This document shows positions 12,824 through 26,952 of a stretch of 64,000 nucleotides of DNA, one piece after another (within the stretch, counting starts at the first letter, position 1; the number at the start of each line of letters is the position of its first letter). Position numbers and translations under genes: made by a program. The notes beneath the pieces are model-generated. The model did not search any database and was not told the origin of the DNA. It saw only the letters and a program-made list of their open reading frames with translations. Source of the DNA: Nansenia antarctica (taxonomy: Eukaryota > Chordata > Actinopteri > Argentiniformes > Microstomatidae); NCBI GenBank assembly GCA_963989245.1, contig OZ022341.1, positions 43,301,601 to 43,365,600 of the forward strand, in the 5' to 3' direction.

Positions 12824-12844
12824 GACAACACAAAGCTCTCTGAG
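12824..12844 (+). other. candidate 21-nt in-frame microexon
   Basis: A very long pyrimidine tract ends CCCCCCCTCAG at 12,823 and is followed by exactly 21 nt, then GTAAGG at 12,845. Read in the zero frame the 21 nt encode DNTKLSE with no stop. A length divisible by three between a strong acceptor and a strong donor is what neural microexons look like. No flanking exon was recognised to anchor it, and CT microsatellites create acceptor-like sites by chance, so this is a candidate only. It lies on the strand opposite to the 20.7 kb exon and would belong to a different gene. Confidence 0.25.
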
Positions 12845-12845
12845 G

Positions 12846-14025
12846 TAAGGCAACTTTATTCTACAGAAGAAAGAGGGGGAGGTGAATCTGGCGTTATTTT
12901 TTCTTTGCCTAAAAAATCCTCAACTCGCCCCATCTCAAATGATCCCTGCCAGCCCCTGCCCCCCCATCCCCCTGTCCCCCCAAACACACACACTCCTCTG
13001 TTCATCAACCCCATGCACACCCCTCTCCCTCTTTCCATGTTTCATCTCTCTCCATCCATCTCTCCTTCCCTCCTCCCACAAGCATGCCCGCTCATGCCTG
13101 TGCTAATGTCACTTGAATTTTTCATTGGCTCCCTCCGCTCTCCTCTCTGCTACACTCCCCCTCTCCTTTCCCTTCAACATTCCTCCTCTCCGCTCCTCTC
13201 CCTGTATACCTCCTTCAATGCTAATCTCCTCTCTTCCCCTTCTTCGACATGCCTGTTCTCTTCTATTCTCTTATTCCTTCCTCAACACCACTCTCCCCCT
13301 TCTCCTTCCTTTTTCAACACCTTATCTTCTCCTCATCTATTCTCTCCCCTCCTCTTCTCTCCCTCGGCCTTACTCTAACTCTGTCGGTCAGAGACTCAGA
13401 CTTTCTTTCCAACAATCTCACCATGATCAGATTATCTGTTCTAAAACAGCCACGTCTAGCCTGGCAGAGAAATCCCACATGCACACACATGTGACCGCAT
13501 GGACTTTAAGTATATCATACATTGAGGTCAATGAATGGGTGAAAATGTGAGTTGCGCAAAAAGGATGGAGTTAGTTGCGATCCAGCTTTCAGTGGATCAC
13601 TTTGTCCCTCCTATAAATGATCAGCGTTCAGTTTGTGTTTAGCTTGCTCAGGCCGATGCTATGCCGCTGGAAAAGTACTGGCCCGATACCACTGCACCCT
13701 TTGTCCTCAAGAGTCCCACAGAACCTGTCTCACTGCCTGGAGGAATCTGATCCAGCTACAATGGACCTTTTCACAAGGCCTCTACCTCATTTTTGCACTC
13801 TTTTTTTCTTTTTTCTTAAACTGATTTAGGATCAACTCTTCCTACCTTCAATTCCTGACCTGTCCAAGTATGTGGTCGAGAGCATTTCTGACCTTGGGTC
13901 AGTTATCATTGATGAGATGGAGACAGTAGGTTGTAGATGGTGATCTGGCTGGAGATGGCAGAGATATTCCAGGTGATGACTTGACAAGGATGATGTAGTA
14001 ACACTGTAGTAACACCGGTAACACC
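12846..14025. other. CT-rich low-complexity sequence, no gene
   Basis: About 12,990-13,390 is strongly pyrimidine-biased on the + strand (runs of CTCTCC, CCTTCC), producing long Ser/Leu/Pro-rich frames without homology. A short cluster of GTAACACC-like units (GTAGTAACACTGTAGTAACA and similar) lies at about 13,994-14,037, just before the inverted repeat. Confidence 0.55.
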
Positions 14026-14159
14026 ATAGTAACACCGTTAATATGTCTGCTCAAAATCAATTGGCTTTATGCCCTCTATGGATCAGGCAGCTACGTTGAT
14101 GTAATGTGTATTCATCATTGATATGATGTTGATTCAGCACTGATCCAGCTTTGATTCAG

Positions 14160-14216
<57 letters not shown>

Positions 14217-14292
14217 GGGGTGAGTGTGTCCATGCATGCATGTGTGTATGTGTGTATGTGTGTGTGTGTGTGTGAGAACAACACGGCTTGTT

Positions 14293-14324
<32 letters not shown>

Positions 14325-14337
14325 ACATACACACATA

Positions 14338-14368
<31 letters not shown>

Positions 14369-14504
14369 TACTGAATCAAAGCTGGATCAGTGCTGAATCA
14401 ACATCATATCAATGATGAATACACATTACATCAACGTAGCTGCCTGATCCATAGAGGACATAAAGCCAATTCATTTTGAGCAGACATATTCACGGTGTTA
14501 CTAT
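14026..14504. repeat. large fold-back inverted repeat with (GT)n/(CA)n at its centre
   Basis: The left arm (14,026-14,164) is repeated in reverse complement at 14,366-14,504, 139 bp each with roughly four mismatches. Matching phrases include TGGATCAGGCAGCTACGTTG with its inverse and CTGATCCAGCTTTGATTCAG with its inverse. The left arm runs into (GT)n (to about 14,216) and the right arm is preceded by (CA)n (about 14,294-14,367), so the pairing can continue through the microsatellites. The centre holds CATGCATGCATG and a further TG/TATG stretch. No transposon terminal motif or target duplication was found. A palindromic duplication by template switching or a long-armed MITE would both fit. Confidence 0.9.
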
Positions 14505-15127
14505 CGATCTCAGTTGCTCTCCATCACTCCAACTGAAACAGCAATCTCCAATGAATGGAACATCTGAAATCCACTGGGAAAACACCATATCAAGATCCAA
14601 TTTTGGTTGATATTTGATAGAATTGCAACCAACACAAATTCAATTTGAAATGAACCCACTCAAGAAAGTGTTGAAAATTGTTAGTTGAAATAATATAGGA
14701 TGGATGGAACTGTACAGAATCAAAAAGCCACATTAATACGACTTGTTCATGTGACGTCAACACTGAAATAATGTGAATACAACGTTGACCAACTTTGCAT
14801 AGTGAGTGTATGAGAGCATGCTGTTATGTGGTGTAGGTATATTGCCCTTAACCACTAGTGTGGGCTCTCATATGCTCAATCCATCTGGTTTCAATTTGTG
14901 GTCAGAGGCAACTCCTAGTGAGAGCAAGCGAGCACCTCTCTAAACTGTGTTCATAGCAGCCTCTAGTGGAACTGACTTCAACCTAGTTCTCATACGGATA
15001 TTCAATTACACGTTTTGTTTCATCATTTTTGTCCACCTCTTTTTAATTTCACGGCTCTCTTTTAATAGGTATTTCTTTTCATGCTAGTTGCTCAGTAGGA
15101 ATTTGATCATTCAAAAGAATCATTGTT
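14505..15127. other. unique-looking AT-rich sequence
   Basis: Nothing recognised: no open frame of note and no element ends. Confidence 0.4.
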
Positions 15128-15252
15128 GAATCAGTGGAGGCAGGTGGAGGTAGAAATCGATGGGTGGGTTCTTTGTAATGCATGGAATGGAATAAGGGAT
15201 GGAATCAAACATGTGTTTAATACTGTACCATGCCTCCACTCTATTGGATCCA
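15128..15252. repeat. salmonid-type dispersed repeat (second copy)
   Basis: Shares GTAGAAATC, GCATGGAATGGAATA and GGAATCAAACATGTGTTT phrases, in order, with 11,086-11,165. It is bounded by GTGGAGGCAGG on the left and the inverse-like GCCTCCACT on the right, so this copy may preserve short inverted ends. Confidence 0.5.
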
Positions 15253-15688
15253 GGGCTGGTGAGCAATCTAAATATTAACTTCTTTCTCTGTAAATGTCAG
15301 TGTTGTTCTATGTTTAAATAAAGTTGTTCGGACCTATTCTATTGTATGTCTGATTCCCTTTAATAATAAAAAAAACAAGTACTTTGTTCCTGATGCAAAC
15401 ATTTTGTGGATCTGGCTCCAGGTGAGATGGGACAGTAGACAATAGTACAGGGCTGGAGGACACAACAAATTCATATGTAGAGGACTCAAAAACTAGAGCT
15501 CAATGAATGTTCCATCCTTTATGAGGGGGGTCACCATCACTTCTGTCCCCTCTACAGCTCTGCCTAAAATGGGGAGCATGGTTACCTAGCAACAGGCTTC
15601 GGTAGCCATCCTGGAAGCCCCTTGAGTTTGTTTGTTTTTTTCTGGCGGGGCGGGTCACTGAATAGGACATGCTCCTCTTCAGACTCAG

Positions 15689-15921
<233 letters not shown>

Positions 15922-16894
15922 TGTATGCGGGCCTTCTTGTCTGCAGTCACTGCAGAACATTGAGGAAGTAAAACCGAGTTGGAGTTAGTAAACGAGAGCG
16001 AAGTGAAATGGAAATCTGACAATGTATTTAATGCACCATAGATTGGAGTTCCTCCTCCACCTTCAGCCTTGAAGATTTGAAAAAAAATAACTCACTCAAA
16101 CATTTTCTAAATGCTCTGTAACACAGGAAAATGTACCTATACGGCCAACACAATTCTGAGTGCCTTGGCAAAATCAGTCATGGGCTCACGATAGATACAA
16201 CTCACTGAAGTGGAACATAAGTATCTCTGTTGTTGTCTTGATGAAAGCAACATTGCTGGCCAGTGCAGAAAGGTTGGTCAAAAACATCATCATTAGCCTC
16301 TTTTCACAGGTGTCTCAGACACAATGCCTGTTATCCCTATATTGACATTCTGAGGTCGAGACCCACATAAAAGACCCAATGTGATAGGATCTTCCTCTAA
16401 ACACGAGGGCAACATTCTATTGAGCCAGAGAAAGCCCCTCCCTCACCCCCATGCTATTGTTTTTCATTACAAACACCTTCTGCCATGTCAATATTATGGA
16501 GATGGATATGATTTTTTTCCCACTCGGTTATTTGGTCTACTTCAAGGCCTCAAGCAGAGACCAAATACAAACAAAAACAGATTAAAGAAGTTTACTGCAT
16601 TGTTTTCCATTTTCCATTTTAAAAACATGTGTGTTCGCTTGTGATATGTGATTGGTGCTACAGTCTGTACTTTTGAACACCAACAGCCCACCCACCTCTG
16701 ACTGCTCAGTAGCCATGGAACAATGTTGTGTATGTTCTCTGTATGACACACTCTAGAGTACGGAGCGAGCAGAGGGCTCTGAGTCAGTCGTCGAGGGACA
16801 ACATAATCACTAAACGAGGGGTACCTTCAAAAATACACATTTTCACATGGCGAGGTCATACACCCCACTCCCCCTGTACCCCACCCTACATCTC

Positions 16895-16931
<37 letters not shown>

Positions 16932-17664
16932 CATCCCCCCCCTTCCTCAGCTGGGGATGGGTGAGCTCACTATTTTCGCTGAAAGAAAAAGTGACTCTAC
17001 CCAGCTGTGAGCACATGGTACAATAAAAGGGTGGGAAAACAGGGCCCCAACACACAAACACACAAACACACACACACACATACCACAATAAAAATAAACA
17101 CTATAAGAAGTCTTTCAAATAGTCAAGTCTAACTTTCGCTGCTGTGATTCTACCCTCTCATCTCACTTTGCTGGAGAATCCATCACATTACAGCTTTAAT
17201 GTAAGAATAACAGAGCATCCATCACCCTGTAGAGACGCATAGCAGGAAGCATTCACCATAAGGGAGAAGTGTGCAAATCTCTGTGCCAGATATGCACACA
17301 CGGCACCGCTAGCATTACTCACCATGTCTACTGGGTAGAGATAAATATAAAACATGCAATAAATAAAGCCCAAACGGATGCGGTCCTGATATGTATTCTT
17401 AGAGGCAATCTGGAGCAGGAGAATAAGGACCTATTCATCAGACAGGCTTCCCATCAGCCTTTTCTCCTTTAGCTGTCCGTGGTGTGCCTGTGGTAAATTT
17501 ACGACACTAGGGGACATTAGTTAAATGAGTGGAGAGGAGTGCTTGGAGCGTACAGAGGAGAGGAGCGGAGGGGGAAGGGGGGGGGTAGTACAAAGGAGCG
17601 GGTTTGAGCTTCACTACTCAATAGACACCATACAGAAGCTACAGTGCTTAGTATGGATTATACA
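15922..17664. other. sequence without recognised gene; one CA tract
   Basis: Includes a (CA)16 run at 16,898-16,929 and a shorter AC-rich tract at 17,050-17,080. The remaining open frames (60-87 codons) have no domain I recognise. Confidence 0.45.

Positions 17665-17707
<43 letters not shown>
17665..17707. repeat. (AC)21 microsatellite
   Basis: Perfect AC run after TATACAG. Confidence 0.95.
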
Positions 17708-17710
<3 letters not shown>

Positions 17711-18578
17711 TTCTGGTTTCCTTCATAGTAGGACCTCTCATCTGGAGCCAGTGTGAGAGGTGTTGCCATGACTACCCGAACACCTTCAAGCAGCAGAGAC
17801 GTGTAGTGCTGAAGCCCTACATTTCCTTCACCTCGCCACCAGTTGAACAGGCGTACTATGTAATCTGACCTGACCTCATCTATGTACAAATGTACTATAC
17901 TGTAATGTACTAGGCTGACCCGGGCAATACTAAAAGCCATCGCGCATCTAAACAAGTAATGTTCTAATGTGAACACAATATGTACACAATATGAATTTAT
18001 TGAAATACATGTACAAAATATCTTGGACTTGGTTATAAAAACCATGTGGTTGGTCTCCAGATGAAGAATTATATTTTCTGTGCCACAATGCTTGCAGCAG
18101 AATGTCTCTAAACAAAACCCCTGTTTTTACTACGTCAATGAGATAGCTGCAATAATGTATTGCAAAGGAAAACAAACCATACAGCATGATGCACACAACA
18201 TAATCCCAAATTGCAGTATTGCAAAGGGATTAAGTGCCCTCTAGTCTATTTGACTTGTTACGGTTGTGACTTGTTATGATAAAAAAAGAACATTGTGAGA
18301 GCATTTTAATGGTAATAGTATTATCAGAAAAATCTTCAAACTAAATTCTTGTTGTTTTTTATTATATATGTTCTCTTGAGTGGTGCCATTAAAGCACATG
18401 ATGGTATTCAGTGACCGCAGGGTACTGTACTCTAGATAAGAGTGTGGGGTTTATAGTGTGGTATTATACAGTAGCCTGTGTGTGTGGTGGGTTAGTAACG
18501 ATTGAAAAGAAAAAATGATGGGGGGGTGGAAGATATGAGATACAGGGTAGTTAAAGGCACTGTATACATGTGTGCGTT

Positions 18579-18582
<4 letters not shown>
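17708..18582. other. unique-looking sequence, no gene recognised
   Basis: No splice-flanked open frame, RNA gene or element end seen. Confidence 0.4.
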
Positions 18583-18633
<51 letters not shown>

Positions 18634-18934
18634 ATGTGTGCGTGCGTGCGTGTGTGTGTGCATGTGTGGAGAGGCGGTGTATGCACACATGTGTTTGTAT
18701 ATGTGTGTGTGCATATGTGCGCATGCTACATATGAGTGTGTGTGAGTGTGCGTGCGTGCATGCGTGCATGTGGGGGGGGGGCGCTTGTACACATATGTGC
18801 GTATACATACGAGTGTGTGCACATGCATGTGTGTGTGTGTGTGTGTGTGTGTAGTCTGTGGGAGTAAAGAGGGAGCAGGGACACAGAGATAAGGAGCTGC
18901 GGCAGGGAGAAGGGGGGGGGGGGGGGGGGGGGGG
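18583..18934. repeat. GT-rich complex tract and poly-G run
   Basis: A pure GT run (18,583-18,632) degenerates into TG/CG/CATG mixtures to about 18,851. After about 60 bp comes a G homopolymer of about 23 bases at 18,912-18,934. Alternating purine-pyrimidine and G-run sequence of this kind can adopt Z-DNA or quadruplex forms; that is general knowledge and not shown here. Confidence 0.92.
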
Positions 18935-19550
18935 TACGGGGGGCTGCAGCAATAGACTAAGCTTTACCCCCAGCTTTATCCTATCCTATCATTGCTAGGC
19001 TTACAAAACAACCTGAGTACAGCTCACACACGGAACCCTGTGGTGAAGAAGATCTCTCCCACTAACATTCTCATTCAGATTCATAGCCCCCTCATGAGCA
19101 ATTCACTTAAGCTCTCCTCCAAAAAAGAAAAACCATACAGACAAATACCCGGTTCCAGCATTAGCATCTCAGACAGTTTCATTACATTTGATAAAAGAGC
19201 ACCGCGATGAAGGCAACTGACGGAAAAGATGCATGACGATGGCATGAGGGAGAAACGACGTGGAAAAAACGGACACTGTCCTAACAATCTCTTCTGGCGC
19301 AGACACTATACAATACACTCCAATAGCGATGACTGAGGAGAAGAGATTAGAGAAGATGATGGTTTAACTCATGCGTAAAACTGTTTGGGTGAACTGGACG
19401 TAGCCCTGGGGTGACTGCCATTGAAAGCGTACTGTCACCCATTCAAAACGCTGGCCTTAAAAAAAACGGAGGGAAAAAACACCAATGAAAAAGATCTGTC
19501 TTGTTGTAATTCATCAGAAGATCACCTCAGGCCATGTATCTGATCTTACA
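18935..19550. other. unique-looking sequence, no gene recognised
   Basis: No recognised gene or element. Confidence 0.4.
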
Positions 19551-19604
19551 CACACACACACACGCACACACGCACACACACGCTCCCTGGCGAATGTATG
19601 TGTG

Positions 19605-19666
<62 letters not shown>

Positions 19667-19752
19667 CGTGTGAGGAGTGATTGTGTTTGGACTTACGGGA
19701 GTTGTTACACATGATTGATTATCCGCTATAGAGAGAGAGAGAGAGAGAGAGC
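19551..19752. repeat. CA, GT and GA microsatellites in close succession
   Basis: Imperfect CA/CG tract at 19,551-19,582, pure GT run at 19,607-19,662 and GA run at 19,731-19,751. The CA then GT order makes a locally self-complementary region. Confidence 0.92.
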
Positions 19753-20698
19753 GGTGCAGTGTTTTAGACACTCAAAGACATTACATTACCAGAGACTGCG
19801 ATCCCAACTAATAACACTGAGAGCGCAAAAAAAAGACAAAGAAACACTAACCGCTGCCTGTATTGAATTGGCATCATTCAATGAATTGCAGTCTGGTCTG
19901 CCTTTGTGACCAATCATCACCTGCAACCATACTATACAATCACAGAATGAGATTCGGGTTGGAAAAAAACAATGAACCATCATTTCTTCTTTTTTTTTTT
20001 CTTTCTTTTTTTTTTTAAAGACTGAAAAGCAATGATAGGGAAAAATGAGATGGATTGTAATGGAGTGAGTGCTTTATAAAAAATAAAAAAAGAATTAAAA
20101 AACAGCAAACCTTGAAAGGTGTTGCAACACTGTTCTGCAGTTGAGCAAGGTGACCCTATGTACCAGGACGTTCATGCCTGGAAGTACAGTCGCCATCGCA
20201 GAAGTTCCCATTCACCCAGCCCCAGTCGTAGGTTGCATCTACTGGCCCCTAATCTCAGACCCAGGATCAGTTCTCCTTTCCCGCATCCTAGGTCTCAACC
20301 ATGGGTAGGGAAGAGACTATCACTGACCTTGAATCAGAGCTTAGGGGTAACATCCACAAGCTGCACCACTGTTTTTTTCTGCCTGTGTTTCCATAGACGA
20401 GGACTAATCCTTACTGGGTTGGTAAACTACCAGTACTGTAGCTGACACTGGGTTTACTTACTGATCAAGGGGTTTTGGGAAGGTAAATCACTATTGGTTC
20501 CAGGAGGACTCGGACTACGGCATTCTGCCATCCCGCTCCTAATCCCATCTCTAAAAAGATCTCCATGAAATGAAACAGGATAGATAGGGTTGACGTAACA
20601 TGGAACAAGAACAACAACAAACAAAAAAATCAGCACCACTCTACCCTCTTCTGGTCTCCCTTCCCACTTGCCGCTAGTGGTTTCCCAGCAGCCCTTAC
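19753..20698. other. intron-like sequence downstream of the candidate minus-strand exon
   Basis: In minus-strand order this follows the GTAAGG donor at 20,698-20,693. It contains a T-rich run near 19,990-20,020 and A-rich runs near 20,078-20,105. No further exon was recognised in this interval on that strand. Confidence 0.4.
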
Positions 20699-20872
20699 CT
20701 TGTCTTCCTTGGCCCCCCGTAGAGGGAAGAAGCAGGAGAAGAGGAACTTGCCCCAGCTGATGACAGCAGCCAGGCACCAGTTTAGACGAGCCATGCTGGC
20801 GTCTGTCCTGTCCCCGTCTGTCCCTCTGTCTCAATTCCACAATAGGATCCTGACAAAGAATCGTTGATCCCG
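20699..20872 (-). CDS. candidate start-codon exon of an unidentified host gene
   Basis: Read on the minus strand, a pyrimidine-rich acceptor (CCTTTCTTCTCCTTAG) ends at 20,873. The exon begins CGGGATCAACG, has 78 nt of leader, and then an ATG at 20,794 in strong Kozak context (AGCATGG: A at -3, G at +4). It encodes 32 residues, starting MARLNWCLAAVISW and ending PLRGAKEDK, and stops at a GTAAGG donor; the coding part is 96 nt, so the exon ends in phase 0. The first about 25 residues are hydrophobic with two Cys, which would suit a signal-anchor or a lipid-modified N-terminus. I do not recognise the protein. The acceptor implies an upstream leader exon, and the GC-rich region at 21.6 kb offers one. 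The strong points are three independent signals agreeing (acceptor, Kozak ATG, phase-0 donor). Confidence 0.5.
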
Positions 20873-21388
20873 CTAAGGAGAAGAAAGGAGTTGAGGACCT
20901 TTTTTTTCCTTTAGTCCTAATAGAAGCAGCACATCCAGGGGAAAAAAAAGACAGAGAGAGAGAGAGGGGGGTGGGTGTTGGGGGGGGGTCCTTCGAAACC
21001 GGACAGGAGGCGTGTGTCTGTCTGTCTGTCTTGTCTGTCTGTCTTCTTCTTCACTCTTTTCTCCCTGTCCTACAGATTTGTGTGCTTTTCAATATTACAA
21101 TTCACGGGGGGTTCGGATGAGCCCTTTGTGCCACTGGTGTCCAGTGATGAGGAGACCCTCTCCTAGACCCACCACAGCATTCAAAAGCCCCACACTGTCT
21201 GTACGTCCGTTTGTCCGTCTGCCTGCCTGTCTCACTCACTCTCGTCTCCAGAGCGAGGGTCTAGACCAGTGGGTCGGTCCTCACAGGGGGATGAGAGTAC
21301 AAACGGCTGCATGGTACGAAGGGGTCCGGTCCAAGACTGTAGACGTCGTCACACGTATATACACGCGCGTAAAAACACTATCCTCACA

Positions 21389-21470
21389 ACACACACGCGC
21401 ACACACACACACACACACTCACATACATACACACACACGCACACACACACACACACACGCACACACACAG
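21389..21470. repeat. CA-rich microsatellite in the GC-rich region
   Basis: CA repeats with CG, TC and TA interruptions (ACGCGCAC, CTCACATACAT). It lies within the presumed short intron between the leader exon and the ATG exon on the minus strand. Confidence 0.9.
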
Positions 21471-21592
21471 AAGAGCCCTCCTCTTCACACGGATCCCCTC
21501 CAGCTCAGGATCCCCGGTGCTAAACGTTCACACACTCCGCGTACACACACTCGACTCGCACACACACTCGGCGAGGATGCTGCAGCACTTAC

Positions 21593-21665
21593 TCAGCCAG
21601 CGCGGGAGGAGGGGAGCGAGAATGAGGAGGGGGGCGGGAGAAGGGACTGGGAACAGAACGGTTGG
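21593..21665 (-). promoter_or_regulatory. candidate 5' noncoding exon and GC-rich promoter region
   Basis: On the minus strand CCCGCGCTGGCTGA is followed by GTAAGTGCTG, a near-consensus splice donor at 21,592. The sequence upstream on that strand is GC-rich (GGGGCGGGAG read on +, a GC-box-like site near 21,632-21,640), and CpG dinucleotides are locally frequent from about 21,320 to 21,640. Splicing from this donor to the acceptor at 20,873 would remove an intron of about 720 nt and join a noncoding leader to the ATG exon. The transcription start is not determined, and the upstream boundary given is arbitrary. Confidence 0.35.
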
Positions 21666-21666
21666 G

Positions 21667-21756
21667 AGAGAGAGAGAGAGAGAGAGAGAGAGCGGGAGAA
21701 AATGAGAGGGAGAGAGTAGGGATAGACTGATAGAGTATTTAGGGGGGTTGGTGTGT

Positions 21757-21792
<36 letters not shown>

Positions 21793-21848
21793 CAAATAGA
21801 AGAATATGACAGAAAGAGAGAGGACGGCTGTCAGAGAGTATGTGTGTA

Positions 21849-21891
<43 letters not shown>

Positions 21892-22031
21892 ATATGAAAC
21901 AGAAGAGGCAGAATGCGTGCGAGTGTGAGAGGCAGAGAATGAAAAAGGATGAGTGTGAAATAGATAAGAGAGGATGATGAAGGGGGGAGAAAAGCAGAGC
22001 ACAAACATAGAAAGGGACTGAGTCAGAAAGC

Positions 22032-22086
<55 letters not shown>

Positions 22087-22193
22087 CGAGAGAAAGAGAA
22101 AGAGAAAAGAGAGAGATAGGGAGCATTGAATCAGTGTGTCCTGTGTGTGTGTGTTTCAGAATACAGAGCAAAGACAAATGGTGGGCTCATGCA

Positions 22194-22236
<43 letters not shown>

Positions 22237-22421
22237 ACACACGCGAAAAAAGCTGTCACGGTGCAAAGCCGATACAAGGCAGGCACAGGGTAAGATGATT
22301 GTAGTGTGTGTGGAGAATTGGGTCGGGGTAGAGTGCGAGAGAGCAAGCAAGGAGAGGGGGAAAGAGACAGGAGGAGAAAGAGAGGGGAGGATAGGAAATA
22401 GCAAAAGATGAGAGACAGAAC

Positions 22422-22455
<34 letters not shown>

Positions 22456-22495
22456 TATAGGGAGCATTGAATCAGTGTGTCCTGAGCGATTATCT

Positions 22496-22528
<33 letters not shown>

Positions 22529-22529
22529 G

Positions 22530-22561
<32 letters not shown>

Positions 22562-22566
22562 CACGC
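21667..22566. repeat. dense cluster of GA, GT and CA microsatellites
   Basis: GA runs lie at 21,667-21,692, 21,853-21,890, 22,033-22,082 and 22,421-22,454, a GT run at 21,751-21,789, and CA runs at 22,199-22,241 and 22,498-22,566. A 26-bp phrase (GAGCATTGAATCAGTGTGTC at its core) is repeated exactly at 22,118-22,143 and 22,459-22,484. Each copy follows a GA-rich stretch and is followed by a GT or CA stretch, so this part arose partly by duplication of a 341-bp segment or by exchange between repeats. Confidence 0.9.
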
Positions 22567-22727
22567 TCACACAGTGACTGCAGGTGCTGCACAGCCTTGT
22601 TCACTCTGCTGCAGTCTCTCTACGCTTCACTGGGAGCACATTTTCACTGCGGAACGCTTTTCTGTGCTACACCCCCTCCCTCTCCCACCAGCGCACCAGT
22701 ACTCCAGCGCAATCACAACACATCAAA

Positions 22728-24702
<1,975 letters not shown>

Positions 24703-24747
<45 letters not shown>

Positions 24748-24748
24748 C

Positions 24749-24809
<61 letters not shown>
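24703..24809. repeat. (CA)n microsatellite, about 107 bp
   Basis: CA run with two CG interruptions near 24,740 and 24,752 (ACGCACACACACACGC). Confidence 0.95.
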
Positions 24810-24810
<1 letters not shown>

Positions 24811-25045
24811 CATGACTCACTAACCACCAGTTCATCTCTTTCTCCCTATCTGACTCTGCTACAGTAGGTACTCTCTGCCCTCTCCCTTTCATACTCCCCA
24901 ACTCTCCTTCTCTGTCTCTCTCCCTCATTCTCTTTCTCGCTCTGTTTCTCCCTCTCCCTTCTCCATTATCTCAGTCTTCCTCTCTCTCTCCATCTGTCTT
25001 TGTGTCATGCTCACTCTCTGACTCAATATCGCTTTCACTGTCCAC

Positions 25046-26897
<1,852 letters not shown>

Positions 26898-26952
<55 letters not shown>
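26898..26952. repeat. (GT)27 microsatellite
   Basis: Perfect GT run. Confidence 0.95.

Noticed and set aside
12662..13550. 238- and 145-codon frames rich in Ser, Leu and Pro
   Set aside because: Pyrimidine-rich low-complexity DNA lacks stops by composition. No homology pattern or conserved residues seen.
20454..20840. 128-codon minus-strand frame overlapping the candidate ATG exon
   Set aside because: It is in a different frame from the strong-Kozak ATG, runs through the splice donor into the intron, and has a Gly/Arg-rich composition without a domain.
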